Positions 32,904 through 42,198 of a DNA stretch of 64,000 nt are shown here, piece by piece. Below the pieces are notes generated by a model. It did no database searches and had not been told where the DNA came from. It worked only from the letters and a program-made list of their open reading frames with translations. The stretch is from Virgibacillus_F necropolis_A (GTDB lineage Bacteria; Bacillota; Bacilli; Bacillales; Amphibacillaceae). The first letter of the stretch is position 1, and each line of letters opens with the position of its first letter. Both the position numbers and the translations under genes were made by a program. Location: NCBI RefSeq assembly GCF_044793635.1, contig NZ_CP084992.1, positions 1,922,001 to 1,986,000 on the forward strand, read 5' to 3'.

Positions 32904-33582
32904 AATATTAATAATTGAAGATGATCAGAGTATTGCCGAACTTGAAAGGGATTATCTTGAAATTGAAGGCTTTGAAGTGGAGATAGCTTCAGAAGGCAAT
33001 AGTGGCCTTGAAGCCTCTTTGAGTCACAACTACAATTTAATTTTACTTGATTTAATGCTTCCTAATGTTAATGGATTTGAACTTTGCAAACAAATTCGAA
33101 ATGAAACCAATATCCCTATTCTAATGGTCACAGCCAAAAATGAAGACATCGACAAGGTACGTGGGTTTGGACTGGGGGCTGATGATTATATCGTCAAACC
33201 ATTCAGCCCAAGTGAACTAGTAGCACGGGTAAAGGCTCATTTAGCCAGATATGACCGGTTAATTCACAAGGAAACTCCTGCTGAAGAAATTCAAATACGT
33301 GGACTTCACATTAAAAAGTCTTCAAGACAGGTATTTATAAATGGAAAAGAAGTTATTTTAACAACGAAGGAATTCAATTTACTAACATTTATCGCCATGC
33401 ACCCTAACCAGGTTTTCAGTAAAGAACATCTATTTGAAAAAATTTGGGGGCTCGACTCCATGGGTGACACTGCAACTGTAACCGTTCATGTGAAAAAGAT
33501 CCGTAAAAAAATTGAAAAAGATACAACCAACCCCCAATATATAGAAACTATTTGGGGAGCAGGCTACCGCTTCAAAGGGTAA
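32896..33582 (+). CDS. OmpR/PhoB-type response regulator
   Basis: 228 residues from the ATG at 32896, chosen because the receiver domain begins there (MCRILIIEDDQSIAELERDY) and the start overlaps the kinase stop. The phosphoacceptor Asp is in LILLDLMLPNVNG near residue 52, the conserved Lys in DDYIVKPFSP near residue 100, and a winged-helix DNA-binding domain ends TIWGAGYRFKG. It should be phosphorylated by the upstream kinase. Targets are not known. A strong terminator follows. Confidence 0.92.
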   Translation: MCRILIIEDDQSIAELERDYLEIEGFEVEIASEGNSGLEASLSHNYNLILLDLMLPNVNGFELCKQIRNETNIPILMVTAKNEDIDKVRGFGLGADDYIVKPFSPSELVARVKAHLARYDRLIHKETPAEEIQIRGLHIKKSSRQVFINGKEVILTTKEFNLLTFIAMHPNQVFSKEHLFEKIWGLDSMGDTATVTVHVKKIRKKIEKDTTNPQYIETIWGAGYRFKG

Positions 33583-33592
33583 ATAATATACG

Positions 33593-33633
33593 AACCACTC
33601 AAACTTCAGCAACAGTTTGAGTGGTTTTTTTAT
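33593..33633 (+). terminator. terminator of the two-component operon
   Basis: AACCACTCAAACT pairs with AGTTTGAGTGGTT around an 8-base loop and is followed by TTTTTATT. Confidence 0.9.
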
Positions 33634-33729
33634 TCTTTATGAATTGTTTATAAATGCTTTAGAAGAAGTTTAGATGTGGCTGGTACATTAGAACAGTAGA
33701 ACAATAACTTGCACAAGGAGGTGAAGGAA

Positions 33730-34221
33730 ATGAAACTTTCCATCACACCAAAAAGATGGCTCCTGATCGTTCATATCTTATTTGCAGCGATTATGTTTGG
33801 TAATATGGTTACATTTCTTATCTTAAGCATTACTGTGGCCACTACAGACGATGGAAAACTTATTGAAACCAGTTACCAGATCATGTATTTACTTTCTGGG
33901 ACATCTATTAAAGCATCTACAATTGGCGCTACTGTATCTGGAGTACTCCTTTCTGTTTGGACGAAATGGGGCTTATTCAAATTTTATTGGATTATAGCAA
34001 AGCAAGGTCTCACCGTGCTGTTAATCGGATTAAACCTGTGGGGGATGCTTACTTGGACTCTTCAAGCCTTGACGTTTACACAAATGGGCGGAGAAAGAAC
34101 GGACATATTCCTTGTGCAAGCAGAGCTTTGGACGGGCATCATCATTCAATTACTATCACTGGTAATCATGTTTGCTATTTCCGTATTTAAACCTTGGGGA
34201 AGACGCGTTGTTACCCCTTGA
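33730..34221 (+). CDS. DUF2269-like four-helix membrane protein
   Basis: About 163 residues from the ATG at 33730 (AAGGAGG 8 bp upstream). Four membrane helices, beginning WLLIVHILFAAIMFGNMVTF, then a helix with STIGATVSGVLLSVWTKWGL, and two further helices ending SLVIMFAISVFKPWG. The pattern resembles the DUF2269/YndJ-like group of predicted integral membrane proteins. It lies just after a two-component system and may be its target, but the terminator between argues for separate transcription. Confidence 0.65.
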   Translation: MKLSITPKRWLLIVHILFAAIMFGNMVTFLILSITVATTDDGKLIETSYQIMYLLSGTSIKASTIGATVSGVLLSVWTKWGLFKFYWIIAKQGLTVLLIGLNLWGMLTWTLQALTFTQMGGERTDIFLVQAELWTGIIIQLLSLVIMFAISVFKPWGRRVVTP

Positions 34222-34289
34222 TAATAGCACTTGTCGTTGCATTTGGAACGCAAAGATAAGTAAAAAAATTACTTAAGGAGTTGATTAGT

Positions 34290-34508
34290 ATGTACTGGGA
34301 ACATTTTCATCCATTTGGATTCTTTTTCTTCATCATTTTAGTTGGTTTACTCATTTCATCTATCATTATGTGGAGGCGCAGACACGGAATGTGTTATCAC
34401 GTCAATCGACAACCACACAGTGCCTTTTCCATCTTGGAGAATCGCCTGGCTTCTGGGGAAATTAACATTGAAGAATATAATCAAATCAAAGAAACACTGG
34501 AAAAATAA
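34290..34508 (+). CDS. SHOCT-domain short membrane protein
   Basis: 72 residues from the ATG at 34290 (AAGGAG 9 bp upstream). One N-terminal membrane helix (FGFFFFIILVGLLISSIIMW) is followed by a basic linker and a C-terminal SHOCT motif (FSILENRLASGEINIEEYNQ). SHOCT domains are short oligomerisation segments in many membrane proteins of bacilli. It follows the DUF2269-like gene by 68 bp and is probably cotranscribed. Function unknown. Confidence 0.8.
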   Translation: MYWEHFHPFGFFFFIILVGLLISSIIMWRRRHGMCYHVNRQPHSAFSILENRLASGEINIEEYNQIKETLEK

Positions 34509-34594
34509 GTTTTAATATATGTTAGCTTCAAGCCGATAGTTGGACGATTATTTATAAACATCGTATCATCTCTTATTAGATAGGAGTGATAAAT

Positions 34595-35605
34595 GTGCCT
34601 TTAACAAAACGTTTTAACCATATACCTTTATCAGTCTTGGACCTAGCCCCAATTAATGAGGGAAGTAATCCAGGGCAGTCATTTAAGAATAGTGTTGAAC
34701 TAGCACAGCACGTTGAAAATTGGGGATTCAACCGCTTCTGGCTAGCCGAACATCACAACATGCCTGGTATTGCTAGTTCTGCAACTTCAGTCATCATTGG
34801 CCATATTGCCGGTGCAACAAAAGAGATCCGCGTTGGATCAGGTGGGGTTATGCTGCCAAACCATGCTACGCTCGTAATTGCTGAGCAATTCGGTACTCTC
34901 GAAACGTTGTATTCAGGACGAATCGACCTTGGCCTTGGACGTGCTCCTGGAAGTGATCAAGCAACCGCTTATGCGCTACGTCGCACATTAAACATGCGCG
35001 TTGATGATTTCCCGGCACAGGTAGAAGAACTTCAGGAATACTTTGAGGGCAGCCCTGATGCACGTGTGCGCGCTGTTCCCGGTGAGGGTCTTGAGATTCC
35101 AATCTGGCTTCTTGGTTCAAGTGGATTTAGTGCTCAGCTTTCGGCACAAAAGGGATTGCCTTTTTCGTTCGCAAGTCACTTTGCACCTGACTATACTATT
35201 CCAGCATTAAACCTTTATCGTGATAACTTTAAACCATCGACCACACTCCAGGAACCATACGCAATGCTTGGAGTAAATATCATTGCTGCAGATACCGATG
35301 ACGAGGCTAAATGGTTAGCTACCTCTCAACAACAGCAATTTTTAGGCATAAGAAGAGGGGATCCAACAAAGTTGAAACCACCCATCGATAACATTGAAGA
35401 ATTATATTCTGCTGCTGAGCTAGCAGCAGTTGAAAAAACACTTGCTTCTGGCACCACCATAGTTGGTGGACCTGAAACAGTGAAACAGAAACTAGCAAGT
35501 TTCATCGAAGAAACACAAGCAGACGAAATCATCGTAAACACACAAATTTATGATCCAAAAGCAAGATTGCGCTCCTATGAAATTGTTGCGGACATGATGA
35601 AGTAG
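34595..35605 (+). CDS. LLM-class flavin-dependent oxidoreductase
   Basis: 336 residues starting at a GTG at 34595 (TAGGAG 8 bp upstream; the GTG at 34586 is too close). A luciferase-like TIM barrel: PLSVLDLAPINEGSNPGQSF, WLAEHHNMPGIASSATSVII, RVGSGGVMLPNHATLVIAEQ and GRAPGSDQATAYALRR. These match the MsnO8/YdhQ-like group of LLM oxidoreductases with the conserved AEHHN motif. They use reduced flavin on unknown substrates. It is followed by a good terminator and stands alone. Confidence 0.9.
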   Translation: MPLTKRFNHIPLSVLDLAPINEGSNPGQSFKNSVELAQHVENWGFNRFWLAEHHNMPGIASSATSVIIGHIAGATKEIRVGSGGVMLPNHATLVIAEQFGTLETLYSGRIDLGLGRAPGSDQATAYALRRTLNMRVDDFPAQVEELQEYFEGSPDARVRAVPGEGLEIPIWLLGSSGFSAQLSAQKGLPFSFASHFAPDYTIPALNLYRDNFKPSTTLQEPYAMLGVNIIAADTDDEAKWLATSQQQQFLGIRRGDPTKLKPPIDNIEELYSAAELAAVEKTLASGTTIVGGPETVKQKLASFIEETQADEIIVNTQIYDPKARLRSYEIVADMMK

Positions 35606-35650
35606 ATTAACGGTTCCGTTACCTATCGCAAACATTAAATTTGTAATGTA

Positions 35651-35690
35651 AAATGACCATCATTGTATGCTAATGATGGTCGTTTTATGC
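35651..35690 (+). terminator. terminator of the LLM oxidoreductase gene
   Basis: AAATGACCATCATT pairs with AATGATGGTCGTTTT around GTATGCT. Confidence 0.9.
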
Positions 35691-36077
35691 TGGTATAGTA
35701 GTATTTTCGGTTTAATATCTATTAAAATTGCACTCCAATTTGAACCTACAATTTCGTATGCAAATTGGCATACATAAAAGAAAGACCTTGAATAAAAGAA
35801 TACCTAAAGTTACTTTCGGGGACATCAGACACGTTATTTATAGAAAACAACCAATATTAAGGTGTTAAACGGACACCAGGTTCCCTATTTGGAAGGAATA
35901 CCCCTATATTACTTTGATATATGTTAAATAAGAGATTGTATGACCGCATACCTCCCAAAATCACTGTTTTAATAGAAATAACGAACCGTATGTCCTCCAG
36001 TTCCAGCTAATAGCTAGCCAGCGTATATTTCCACTTTTCTTCGCACCTTATGTTTTAGTTCTTTGGAGTCGTCGCAT
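35691..36077. other. gene-free stretch before desR
   Basis: No frame with a ribosome-binding site, no clear hairpin and no repeat family member was seen; only A/T-rich sequence. The minus-strand desR gene ends at 36078. Confidence 0.5.
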
Positions 36078-36677
36078 TCATTTAAACCACCCTTTTTCCT
36101 TGAACCTGGAGATGGCTTCAATACGGTTTGTCACATCCAGCTTATCCAATATTACTGAAACGTAATTACGAACGGTACCAGTAGTGATAAATAACTGACT
36201 TGCAATTTCTTTAGTATTTTTCCCGTTGGCAATTAAATTAATGACCTGTTCTTCTCGTTCGGTCAAGGGACTACCGGTGCTGTATGCCATATCAATTAAT
36301 TCTGGGGCGTAAATTTTCCTTCCATCCATGATGGTTCGGATTGAGTTCGCTAAATCCTCACTTGGACTATCCTTCAACAAATATCCGTTCACATCCGCTT
36401 TACGTGCTCGTTCAAAGTAGCCAGTTCGAGCAAATGTGGTTAAAACAATGACTTTACAAGGGTCATCCTTCAGTTCTTCAGCAGCATCCAGTCCACTTTT
36501 CAATGGCATTTCAATATCCATCATACAAATATCGGGTTGGTGCTGTTTCACCAAGGCTAAGACCTCTTCACCGTTACTTGCTTTCCCGACCACCTCCATG
36601 TCCCCTTCTAAGTCCAGTAAAGAACCAAGAGCACCAAGCAACATCTGCTGGTCTTCAGCAATTACTATGCGAATCAT
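36078..36677 (-). CDS. desR: response regulator DesR (LuxR type)
   Basis: 199 residues: receiver domain with the phosphoacceptor in DICMMDIEMPLKSG near residue 54 and a NarL/FixJ helix-turn-helix with SPLTEREEQVINLIANGKNT near residue 136 and RNYVSVILDKLDVTNR. It closely fits B. subtilis DesR in length. Phosphorylated DesR activates the desaturase gene in the cold. Its ATG overlaps the desK stop (ATGA). Identity is secured by desK and des directly upstream. Confidence 0.95.
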   Translation of the reverse strand: MIRIVIAEDQQMLLGALGSLLDLEGDMEVVGKASNGEEVLALVKQHQPDICMMDIEMPLKSGLDAAEELKDDPCKVIVLTTFARTGYFERARKADVNGYLLKDSPSEDLANSIRTIMDGRKIYAPELIDMAYSTGSPLTEREEQVINLIANGKNTKEIASQLFITTGTVRNYVSVILDKLDVTNRIEAISRFKEKGWFK

Positions 36678-37810
36678 AACAACCCCTCCTCTTTCGTATG
36701 TTTAATCACATGTGGCACTTGAATCTTAAGCGTTGTTCCGTCAGATGAATCAAGATCTAACCGGCCGTTCACAAACTCTAAACGTTCTCTCATCCCTTGA
36801 AGTCCATTGCCTTTATACGAATCGACTTCATTCGGAATTCCAACTCCATTATCGTGTACAGTAATGACCAATTCTTTTGGTAATTGTTTAACCTCTACAT
36901 TACACAGGGTTGCTTGACTATGTTTTACAACGTTTGTCACAGCTTCTTTCAAACTCATACTCAACACATTTTCGACCAAAAGAGGAACGTTTGTTAACGT
37001 CAGGTCACCCTCCAGGTTAAACTCTATTTGTGCTGCGTCCAGAATTTGTTCAACGCGTACAATTTCATCTTCAAGCTTTGCACCTCTCATATTTGAAACC
37101 ATTTCACGAACCTCATTTAATGCTGTTCTGGCAGTTTGATGAATATCGTTAATTTCTTTTTTGGCAGCATCAGGTTTTATACTCACTAATTTACCAGCTA
37201 AATCACTTTTCAACCCGATGAGTGAAAGTTTTTGTCCTAATGTATCATGTAAGTCACGTGCAATTCGCTGACGCTCTTCCATTACGACCAACTGGGAGAT
37301 TCGTTTATTAGCGTCCTTTAATTGTCCCTCTAGTTTTTCTTGCTTGATGCGATTATGCATATTAAATGGGAGCAAAATAACACCTATTACACTTATTATA
37401 ATGAATGGAATCTGCATTAGAAATGCTTCACTTTGTATGAAAAATCCAATACTGACCGCTACAACTGTCGTTACTAAATGGACGGCATATAAAGTTATAA
37501 ATCCTATTTTATTTTGGATATTTCCAATATAGAACGCTAAGAAAAGTGAAAAATAAACATATCCAAAAAATAACGTCATCACAATGCTAATCGTCATTTC
37601 TATACTTACCGATAAATAAACTGGCCAGCCTTCTGATAAAAACGATAACCGGTACGTAGCAAAAAATAATATGGTCATCGTAATACCTATGATTATTTCA
37701 GTTGTTGATGACCCATGGAAAATAAAATAGAAAGGGAGAACACAAAAAATAATCCAAGCATAGGAGCTAAGACCCGTGTTTCTTGGAATTATATGATACC
37801 AATTTTGCAT
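36674..37810 (-). CDS. desK: cold-sensing histidine kinase DesK
   Basis: 378 residues from the ATG at 37810 (AAGGAGGG 6 bp upstream; the frame extends to 37846 without a site). Five membrane helices fill residues 15-155, the thermosensor core; a coiled-coil and the HisKA_3 box RIARDLHDTLGQKLSLIGLK near residue 190 follow, with the GHKL ATPase motifs HDNGVGIPNE and GNGLQGMRERL. DesK is active as a kinase when the membrane stiffens in the cold. It is encoded with desR directly after the desaturase gene. Confidence 0.95.
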   Translation of the reverse strand: MQNWYHIIPRNTGLSSYAWIIFCVLPFYFIFHGSSTTEIIIGITMTILFFATYRLSFLSEGWPVYLSVSIEMTISIVMTLFFGYVYFSLFLAFYIGNIQNKIGFITLYAVHLVTTVVAVSIGFFIQSEAFLMQIPFIIISVIGVILLPFNMHNRIKQEKLEGQLKDANKRISQLVVMEERQRIARDLHDTLGQKLSLIGLKSDLAGKLVSIKPDAAKKEINDIHQTARTALNEVREMVSNMRGAKLEDEIVRVEQILDAAQIEFNLEGDLTLTNVPLLVENVLSMSLKEAVTNVVKHSQATLCNVEVKQLPKELVITVHDNGVGIPNEVDSYKGNGLQGMRERLEFVNGRLDLDSSDGTTLKIQVPHVIKHTKEEGLL

Positions 37811-37845
37811 CGAAAACCCTCCTTTTCTAACTTTATTGTATATCA

Positions 37846-37878
37846 AGAAAACCCTTCATGACTAGCTGAAGGGCTTTC
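37846..37878 (-). terminator. hairpin between des and desKR
   Basis: On the minus strand CCCTTCA and TGAAGGG pair around GCTAGTCA and lead into GTTTTCTT. It may terminate most des transcripts while desKR are read from partial readthrough, or have another promoter. Confidence 0.65.
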
Positions 37879-37891
37879 CAACTATACCTAT

Positions 37892-38944
37892 TTACTTTTC
37901 CTGAAAGCTTGACCTTCTTGTATTCAAATCCACACTTGCTGAAGTCTCTTTCAAAATACCTTTAACTTCTTTAAAGCTTTTAAACGATTTACTTGTCTCG
38001 TCCCACAAGCGGAAGTTAATCGATTTCAAACTAGTAGCTAACGTAATCGTAGTTGCTTTTTGTAATGGTGGCGTCGATTCATGTGCCTTTTCCAAATTGT
38101 AGTTAGGGACTCTTGGACTTAGATGATGCACATGGTGATATCCAATACTACCAGTCATCCACTGCAGAATCTTCGGTAACTTATAAAAAGAGCTACCGTC
38201 CACAGCTGCCTTGACGTAATCCCACTCATCTTCATTTTCAAAATAGGTATCTTCAAATTGATGCTGTACGTAAAATAACCAAATACCTAGCGAACCTGCA
38301 ATAAATAATATTGGAAGATGTACAATTAGAAACGCCTGCCATCCGATCGTCCAAATCAATAATGCGTATATAGCAAAAATAGAGACATTGATTAAATGCG
38401 TATTTATACGTTCCTTTCGTTTAGCATCTTTTCGATTAAAACGTCCGGAAATTAAATAAAGATAAATCGGACCGAGTCCAAACATAACTAATGGGTTACG
38501 GTACATACGATAGGATAACCTGCCCCAAAATGACGCAGCCTTATATTCTTCAACCGTCATAACCCATACATCGCCAGTTCCGCGTTTATCCAAGTTACTA
38601 CTTGTGGCATGGTGAATGGAATGCTCTCTTTTCCATTTTTCAAAAGGGAATAAAGTGATGATTCCCGTTATTGTACCAACAATTCTATTCGCCTTTTTAT
38701 TTTTGAAAAAAGACATATGCGTACAATCATGGAAGATGATAAAGATTCGTATGACAAACCCTGATGCAACAACTGCCAATGCAAGGGTTAACCAAATGGA
38801 TATAGACAAACTTTGGTATGCAAGGAACCAAAGGATGAAAAAAGGCAGTAATGTATTAATTAATTGTTTAATGCTTGCTTTCATATCCGCAGTTGCGAAT
38901 GGTGCGACATTTTTTCTTAATTGTGTTTGTTTTTGTTTACTCAT
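37892..38944 (-). CDS. des: membrane acyl-lipid fatty acid desaturase Des
   Basis: 350 residues with four membrane helices and the three histidine boxes of membrane di-iron desaturases: HDCTH near residue 72, REHSIHHATS near residue 105 and GYHHVHHLSP near residue 264. In B. subtilis Des is the delta-5 desaturase that inserts double bonds into membrane lipid acyl chains to restore fluidity. AGGAGG lies 5 bp before the ATG. It should be activated by DesR-P; a 34-bp dyad about 110 bp upstream of the start is a candidate operator. Confidence 0.94.
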   Translation of the reverse strand: MSKQKQTQLRKNVAPFATADMKASIKQLINTLLPFFILWFLAYQSLSISIWLTLALAVVASGFVIRIFIIFHDCTHMSFFKNKKANRIVGTITGIITLFPFEKWKREHSIHHATSSNLDKRGTGDVWVMTVEEYKAASFWGRLSYRMYRNPLVMFGLGPIYLYLISGRFNRKDAKRKERINTHLINVSIFAIYALLIWTIGWQAFLIVHLPILFIAGSLGIWLFYVQHQFEDTYFENEDEWDYVKAAVDGSSFYKLPKILQWMTGSIGYHHVHHLSPRVPNYNLEKAHESTPPLQKATTITLATSLKSINFRLWDETSKSFKSFKEVKGILKETSASVDLNTRRSSFQEK

Positions 38945-39056
38945 AAGATCCTCCTATGGTAAGGATTAAATTTCTATTATTATTTGAATAAAAATTATCT
39001 TTATTCTATTTCCTATCATAAAAGAGGATGTTGTCCCAAAGAAGTCATAAACGTCA

Positions 39057-39090
39057 AGTAGCATACATGACAAGTGTCATATATGCTACT
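39057..39090. promoter_or_regulatory. 34-bp dyad upstream of des, candidate DesR site
   Basis: Two 16-base arms, AGTAGCATACATGACA and its complement, flank AG with 15 of 16 pairs matching; the core is ATGACA-AG-TGTCAT. A possible -10 (TATGAT on the minus strand) lies at 39015-39020, placing the dyad at about -50 to -80, a typical activator position. It also lies 8 bp after the thioesterase gene stop, but no T-run follows, so a terminator is less likely. Confidence 0.5.
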
Positions 39091-39097
39091 CAGATTT

Positions 39098-39580
39098 CTA
39101 TTTCTTTGCGAATGTATCAGGCATTACAACGGCAATCACTTCACCTTTTGCACAAATTTTACCATCTGCAAATACTTCTGTATGTACTTTCCACTTTTTA
39201 GGATGAACCTTTTCAATTGTCCCGATTGCATTTAGTGGAACGTCTTGTGGCGTTGGTTTCATAAAGTCGACATGCAACGATCCCGTCACAAAACGGGGTG
39301 GTTCAACACCCGCACCAGGCTCATGCCCATTCTCCCGATGTAATGCAAGAGAAGCTGACCCTGTTCCATGGCAATCAATTAATGATGCGATTAAACCTCC
39401 ATAAACAAAACCTGGTATTGCTGTATGTTCAGCTTTAGGTCTATAGGTAGTAATCGTTTTATCACCTTTCCAACCCGTGCGAAAGTGATGACCGTTTTCA
39501 TTCATCCTTCCACACCCATAACACCAGGCAAAATCTTCTGGATACTCATCTTGAACTGCGTGAACGGTTTTTTCTGTCAT
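39098..39580 (-). CDS. PaaI-type hotdog thioesterase
   Basis: 160 residues with the hotdog fold pattern: WCYGCGRMNENGHHFR near residue 19, then PGFVYGGLIASLIDCHGTGS near residue 56 (catalytic helix with Asp/His), then FVTGSLHVDFMKPTPQDVPL. Members cleave short-chain or aromatic acyl-CoA esters in the cytosol. GGGAGG lies 7 bp before the ATG. It is far from the phenylacetate genes, so a link with them is not indicated. Substrate unknown. Confidence 0.85.
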   Translation of the reverse strand: MTEKTVHAVQDEYPEDFAWCYGCGRMNENGHHFRTGWKGDKTITTYRPKAEHTAIPGFVYGGLIASLIDCHGTGSASLALHRENGHEPGAGVEPPRFVTGSLHVDFMKPTPQDVPLNAIGTIEKVHPKKWKVHTEVFADGKICAKGEVIAVVMPDTFAKK

Positions 39581-39754
39581 TATGTTTCCTCCCTTTTGAT
39601 ATTAATGGTTAGCATCATTTTTTCATACTACTCTGCTTTTTCTATTATACATTTTTTTGCAATTAAATTTTTAGTTTATATAGAAATACTCATGTAAAAT
39701 GACTAATGAAATAGTAAAATTAAGACAATAATAATTACTCAATGAGGTGACAAT

Positions 39755-40732
39755 ATGAAAGCAATCGTTGTAGAACAGCCAGGTGGCGCAGAGCAATTAC
39801 AAATAAAGGAACAACCTAAGCCAGACATAAAAGCAGGAGAATTACTGATAAACGTAAAAGCAGCTGCAATAAATCGAACTGACATTGTAAGCCGAGAGGG
39901 AAAGTCTGGATATCTGGATAATCCAATTTTGGGTGTTGAAGTATCAGGAGTTGTGGAAGAAACCGGACAAGGTACAAACATCAAACCCGGTACACGTGTG
40001 ATGGGACTTGTAAATGGTGGTGGCTATGCAGAATATGCTGTAATGCCGGCTGACAGAGCAATGATCATTCCTGAAAACCTTTCATTTGAAGAAGGTGTTG
40101 CCATTCCAGAAGTTTTCCTGACAGCATTTCAAACCTTATTCTGGTTAGGTGAATTACAATCAAATGAAACCGTACTGATTCACGCTGGAGGTAGCGGTGT
40201 TGGTACTGCAGCAATTCAACTTGCCAAGCAATTTGCGAATGCAAATGTAATTACAACAGCGGGTTCCAGCAAAAAACTGAATTATTGTCGTTCGCTAGGC
40301 GCAGATCATTGTATTAACTACAAAGAACAGAGTTTCGAGAAGGAAGTTTTAAAAGCAACAAATGATCAAGGTGTCGATTTGATTCTTGACTTCATCGGTG
40401 CTTCGTATTGGAAGAAAAACTTAGCTAGTCTGAAGATAGATGGCAGGTGGATTTTGATTGGCCTTTTAGGTGGTGCACAACTTGAAAAAATAAACCTAAT
40501 GGAACTGATGGCAAAGCGCGTCCAATTAAAAGGTACTTTGCTTACACCGAGAAGTGATCAATATAAAGCAAATCTTACTCATGATTTCGTACATAAAGCC
40601 CTTCCCCTATTTGACAATAAGGAGATAAAACCAGTAATTGACCGGGTATTCTCTTTCGAAGAAGTACAAAAAGCTCATAAACATATGGAAGGCAATAAAA
40701 ATATCGGGAAGATTATTTTAAAGGTAGATTAA
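39755..40732 (+). CDS. zinc-independent MDR-family quinone oxidoreductase (PIG3-like)
   Basis: 325 residues with medium-chain dehydrogenase/reductase architecture: an N-terminal GroES-like domain (KAIVVEQPGGAEQLQIKE, NRTDIVSREG) and a Rossmann domain with HAGGSGVGTAAIQLAKQF near residue 148. The catalytic zinc ligands are absent, as in NADPH:quinone oxidoreductases. It reduces quinones or related electrophiles. GAGGTG precedes the ATG. It stands alone, 97 bp before the yutJ homologue start. Confidence 0.92.
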   Translation: MKAIVVEQPGGAEQLQIKEQPKPDIKAGELLINVKAAAINRTDIVSREGKSGYLDNPILGVEVSGVVEETGQGTNIKPGTRVMGLVNGGGYAEYAVMPADRAMIIPENLSFEEGVAIPEVFLTAFQTLFWLGELQSNETVLIHAGGSGVGTAAIQLAKQFANANVITTAGSSKKLNYCRSLGADHCINYKEQSFEKEVLKATNDQGVDLILDFIGASYWKKNLASLKIDGRWILIGLLGGAQLEKINLMELMAKRVQLKGTLLTPRSDQYKANLTHDFVHKALPLFDNKEIKPVIDRVFSFEEVQKAHKHMEGNKNIGKIILKVD

Positions 40733-40829
40733 ATGCTTCGGTATTAACGCTTGATTATTCTAGTGTTATTCATTTATTTTTGGTAATCTTATGGTAGAAG
40801 CATTAACTAACAGAGATGAGGTTTTTTAC

Positions 40830-41888
40830 ATGAAACGACTAGTCATTTTAGGTGGCGGATATGGTGGGATGTTAATTTTATCAAATCTATTGGACAAGCT
40901 GCCTGATGATGTACGCATTACGCTTATCGATCGAAATCCCTATCACTCCTTAAAAACGGAGTATTATGCAATTGCTGCAGGTACAACTTCTGACAGAAAT
41001 GTCCGTGTTGATTTTCCAACCCATGATCAGGTGGATTATGAATTTGGAGAAGTTGCACAAATTGATACCGAAAATCAACAAATTTCCTTCCATGACAAAA
41101 GCAATACTGTACCCTATGATTACTTAGTTATTGGACTAGGTTGTGAGGATAATTATCACGGGGTTCCAGGAGCAAATGAATTCACCCAAAGTGTTCAAAC
41201 ATTTGCTAAATCTCGACGTGCTGGACTTGAGGTTGGAAATTTGAAGGCGTTTGGAAAAGTTACAGTTGTAGGGGCGGGCTTAAGCGGCATTGAAGTCGCT
41301 TCTGAAATCCGGGAGAGTAGACCCGATTTGAATATCCGACTACTTGATCGAGGAGAGACGGTATTAAAACCATTTAACTCTAAAATTCAAGAATATGTGG
41401 AAGATTGGTTCGTAAAAAATGACGTGGAAGTCATCCATAATGCGAATGTTGAATATGTGGAAAAAGACGGCGTCTGTAACAATGGTGTCTGCTATGTTAA
41501 TGATGTCACCATTTGGACAGCGGGAGTTCAACCGAATTATTTAGTAAGAGAACTACCTTTTGAAAAAGATGTACAAGGAAAAATTGTATTGAACTATTTC
41601 TATCAAGTTCCATCACATCTTAATGTGTATGTAGTCGGCGATTGCGCTTCTTCTGCTCATTCTCCAAGCGCACAATTGGCAAGGGAGCAAGGAGAACAAA
41701 TTTCCGAGATATTAACTTCCGTATTCAAAGGAGAAGTTCCACAACAAGCTAAAGAAATAAAACTAAAAGGTACACTTGGTTCACTTGGTAAATCAGATGG
41801 ATTTGGTAACATGTTCCAAAAAGCAACAACTGGATTTATACCTAGGATCGCAAAGTCTGGTGTACTATGGTTAAATAAACGTCACTAA
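40830..41888 (+). CDS. yutJ: NADH dehydrogenase-like FAD oxidoreductase (YutJ)
   Basis: 352 residues from the ATG at 40830 (GAGG 8 bp upstream; the frame begins at 40791). It has the FAD motif VILGGGYGGMLILSNL at the N-terminus, TLIDRNPYHSLKTEYYAIAA, a second nucleotide-binding GAGLSGIEVASEI near residue 145, and VYVVGDCASS near residue 268. Length and sequence closely match B. subtilis YutJ, a type II NADH dehydrogenase relative of the Ndh/YumB group whose function is not firmly known. It is probably membrane-associated through its C-terminus. Confidence 0.9.
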   Translation: MKRLVILGGGYGGMLILSNLLDKLPDDVRITLIDRNPYHSLKTEYYAIAAGTTSDRNVRVDFPTHDQVDYEFGEVAQIDTENQQISFHDKSNTVPYDYLVIGLGCEDNYHGVPGANEFTQSVQTFAKSRRAGLEVGNLKAFGKVTVVGAGLSGIEVASEIRESRPDLNIRLLDRGETVLKPFNSKIQEYVEDWFVKNDVEVIHNANVEYVEKDGVCNNGVCYVNDVTIWTAGVQPNYLVRELPFEKDVQGKIVLNYFYQVPSHLNVYVVGDCASSAHSPSAQLAREQGEQISEILTSVFKGEVPQQAKEIKLKGTLGSLGKSDGFGNMFQKATTGFIPRIAKSGVLWLNKRH

Positions 41889-42009
41889 TTTTCATTGGCT
41901 GTTTTCGTAAAGATTGTTGCTTTTGAGAGAATAGATATAAAATGCGACATAACTTCTATCTATGTTAGATCTGTTTTACTGATAATGGAAACAAGTTACT
42001 AAGGCAGCC

Positions 42010-42126
42010 GCAGCCCGTATACACTTCGCTTTCCGCGGGCGGCTGGTGAGCCTCCTTGTGCTAACGCACGGCGTAGTCTCACCGATGCCTGTCCTCCCGC
42101 AGGAGTCTACGTGTATACGGGCTGCT
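42010..42126 (-). repeat. CTCCTGCGGGA hairpin repeat, copy 1
   Basis: Ends CAGCCCGTATACAC and GTGTATACGGGCTG are complementary. Read on the minus strand it contains GACTCCTGCGGGAGGACA, AGGAGGCTC and GCCCGCGGAAAGC, core words shared with copy 2 in the opposite orientation. Such elements are dispersed in many Bacillaceae genomes (from memory). Confidence 0.75.
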
Positions 42127-42198
42127 GATATAATATTTGCCAATAACAGCATTCATTAGTTAAAAGAAATGACAAAGAATTCTTACGTAAATAGATTT

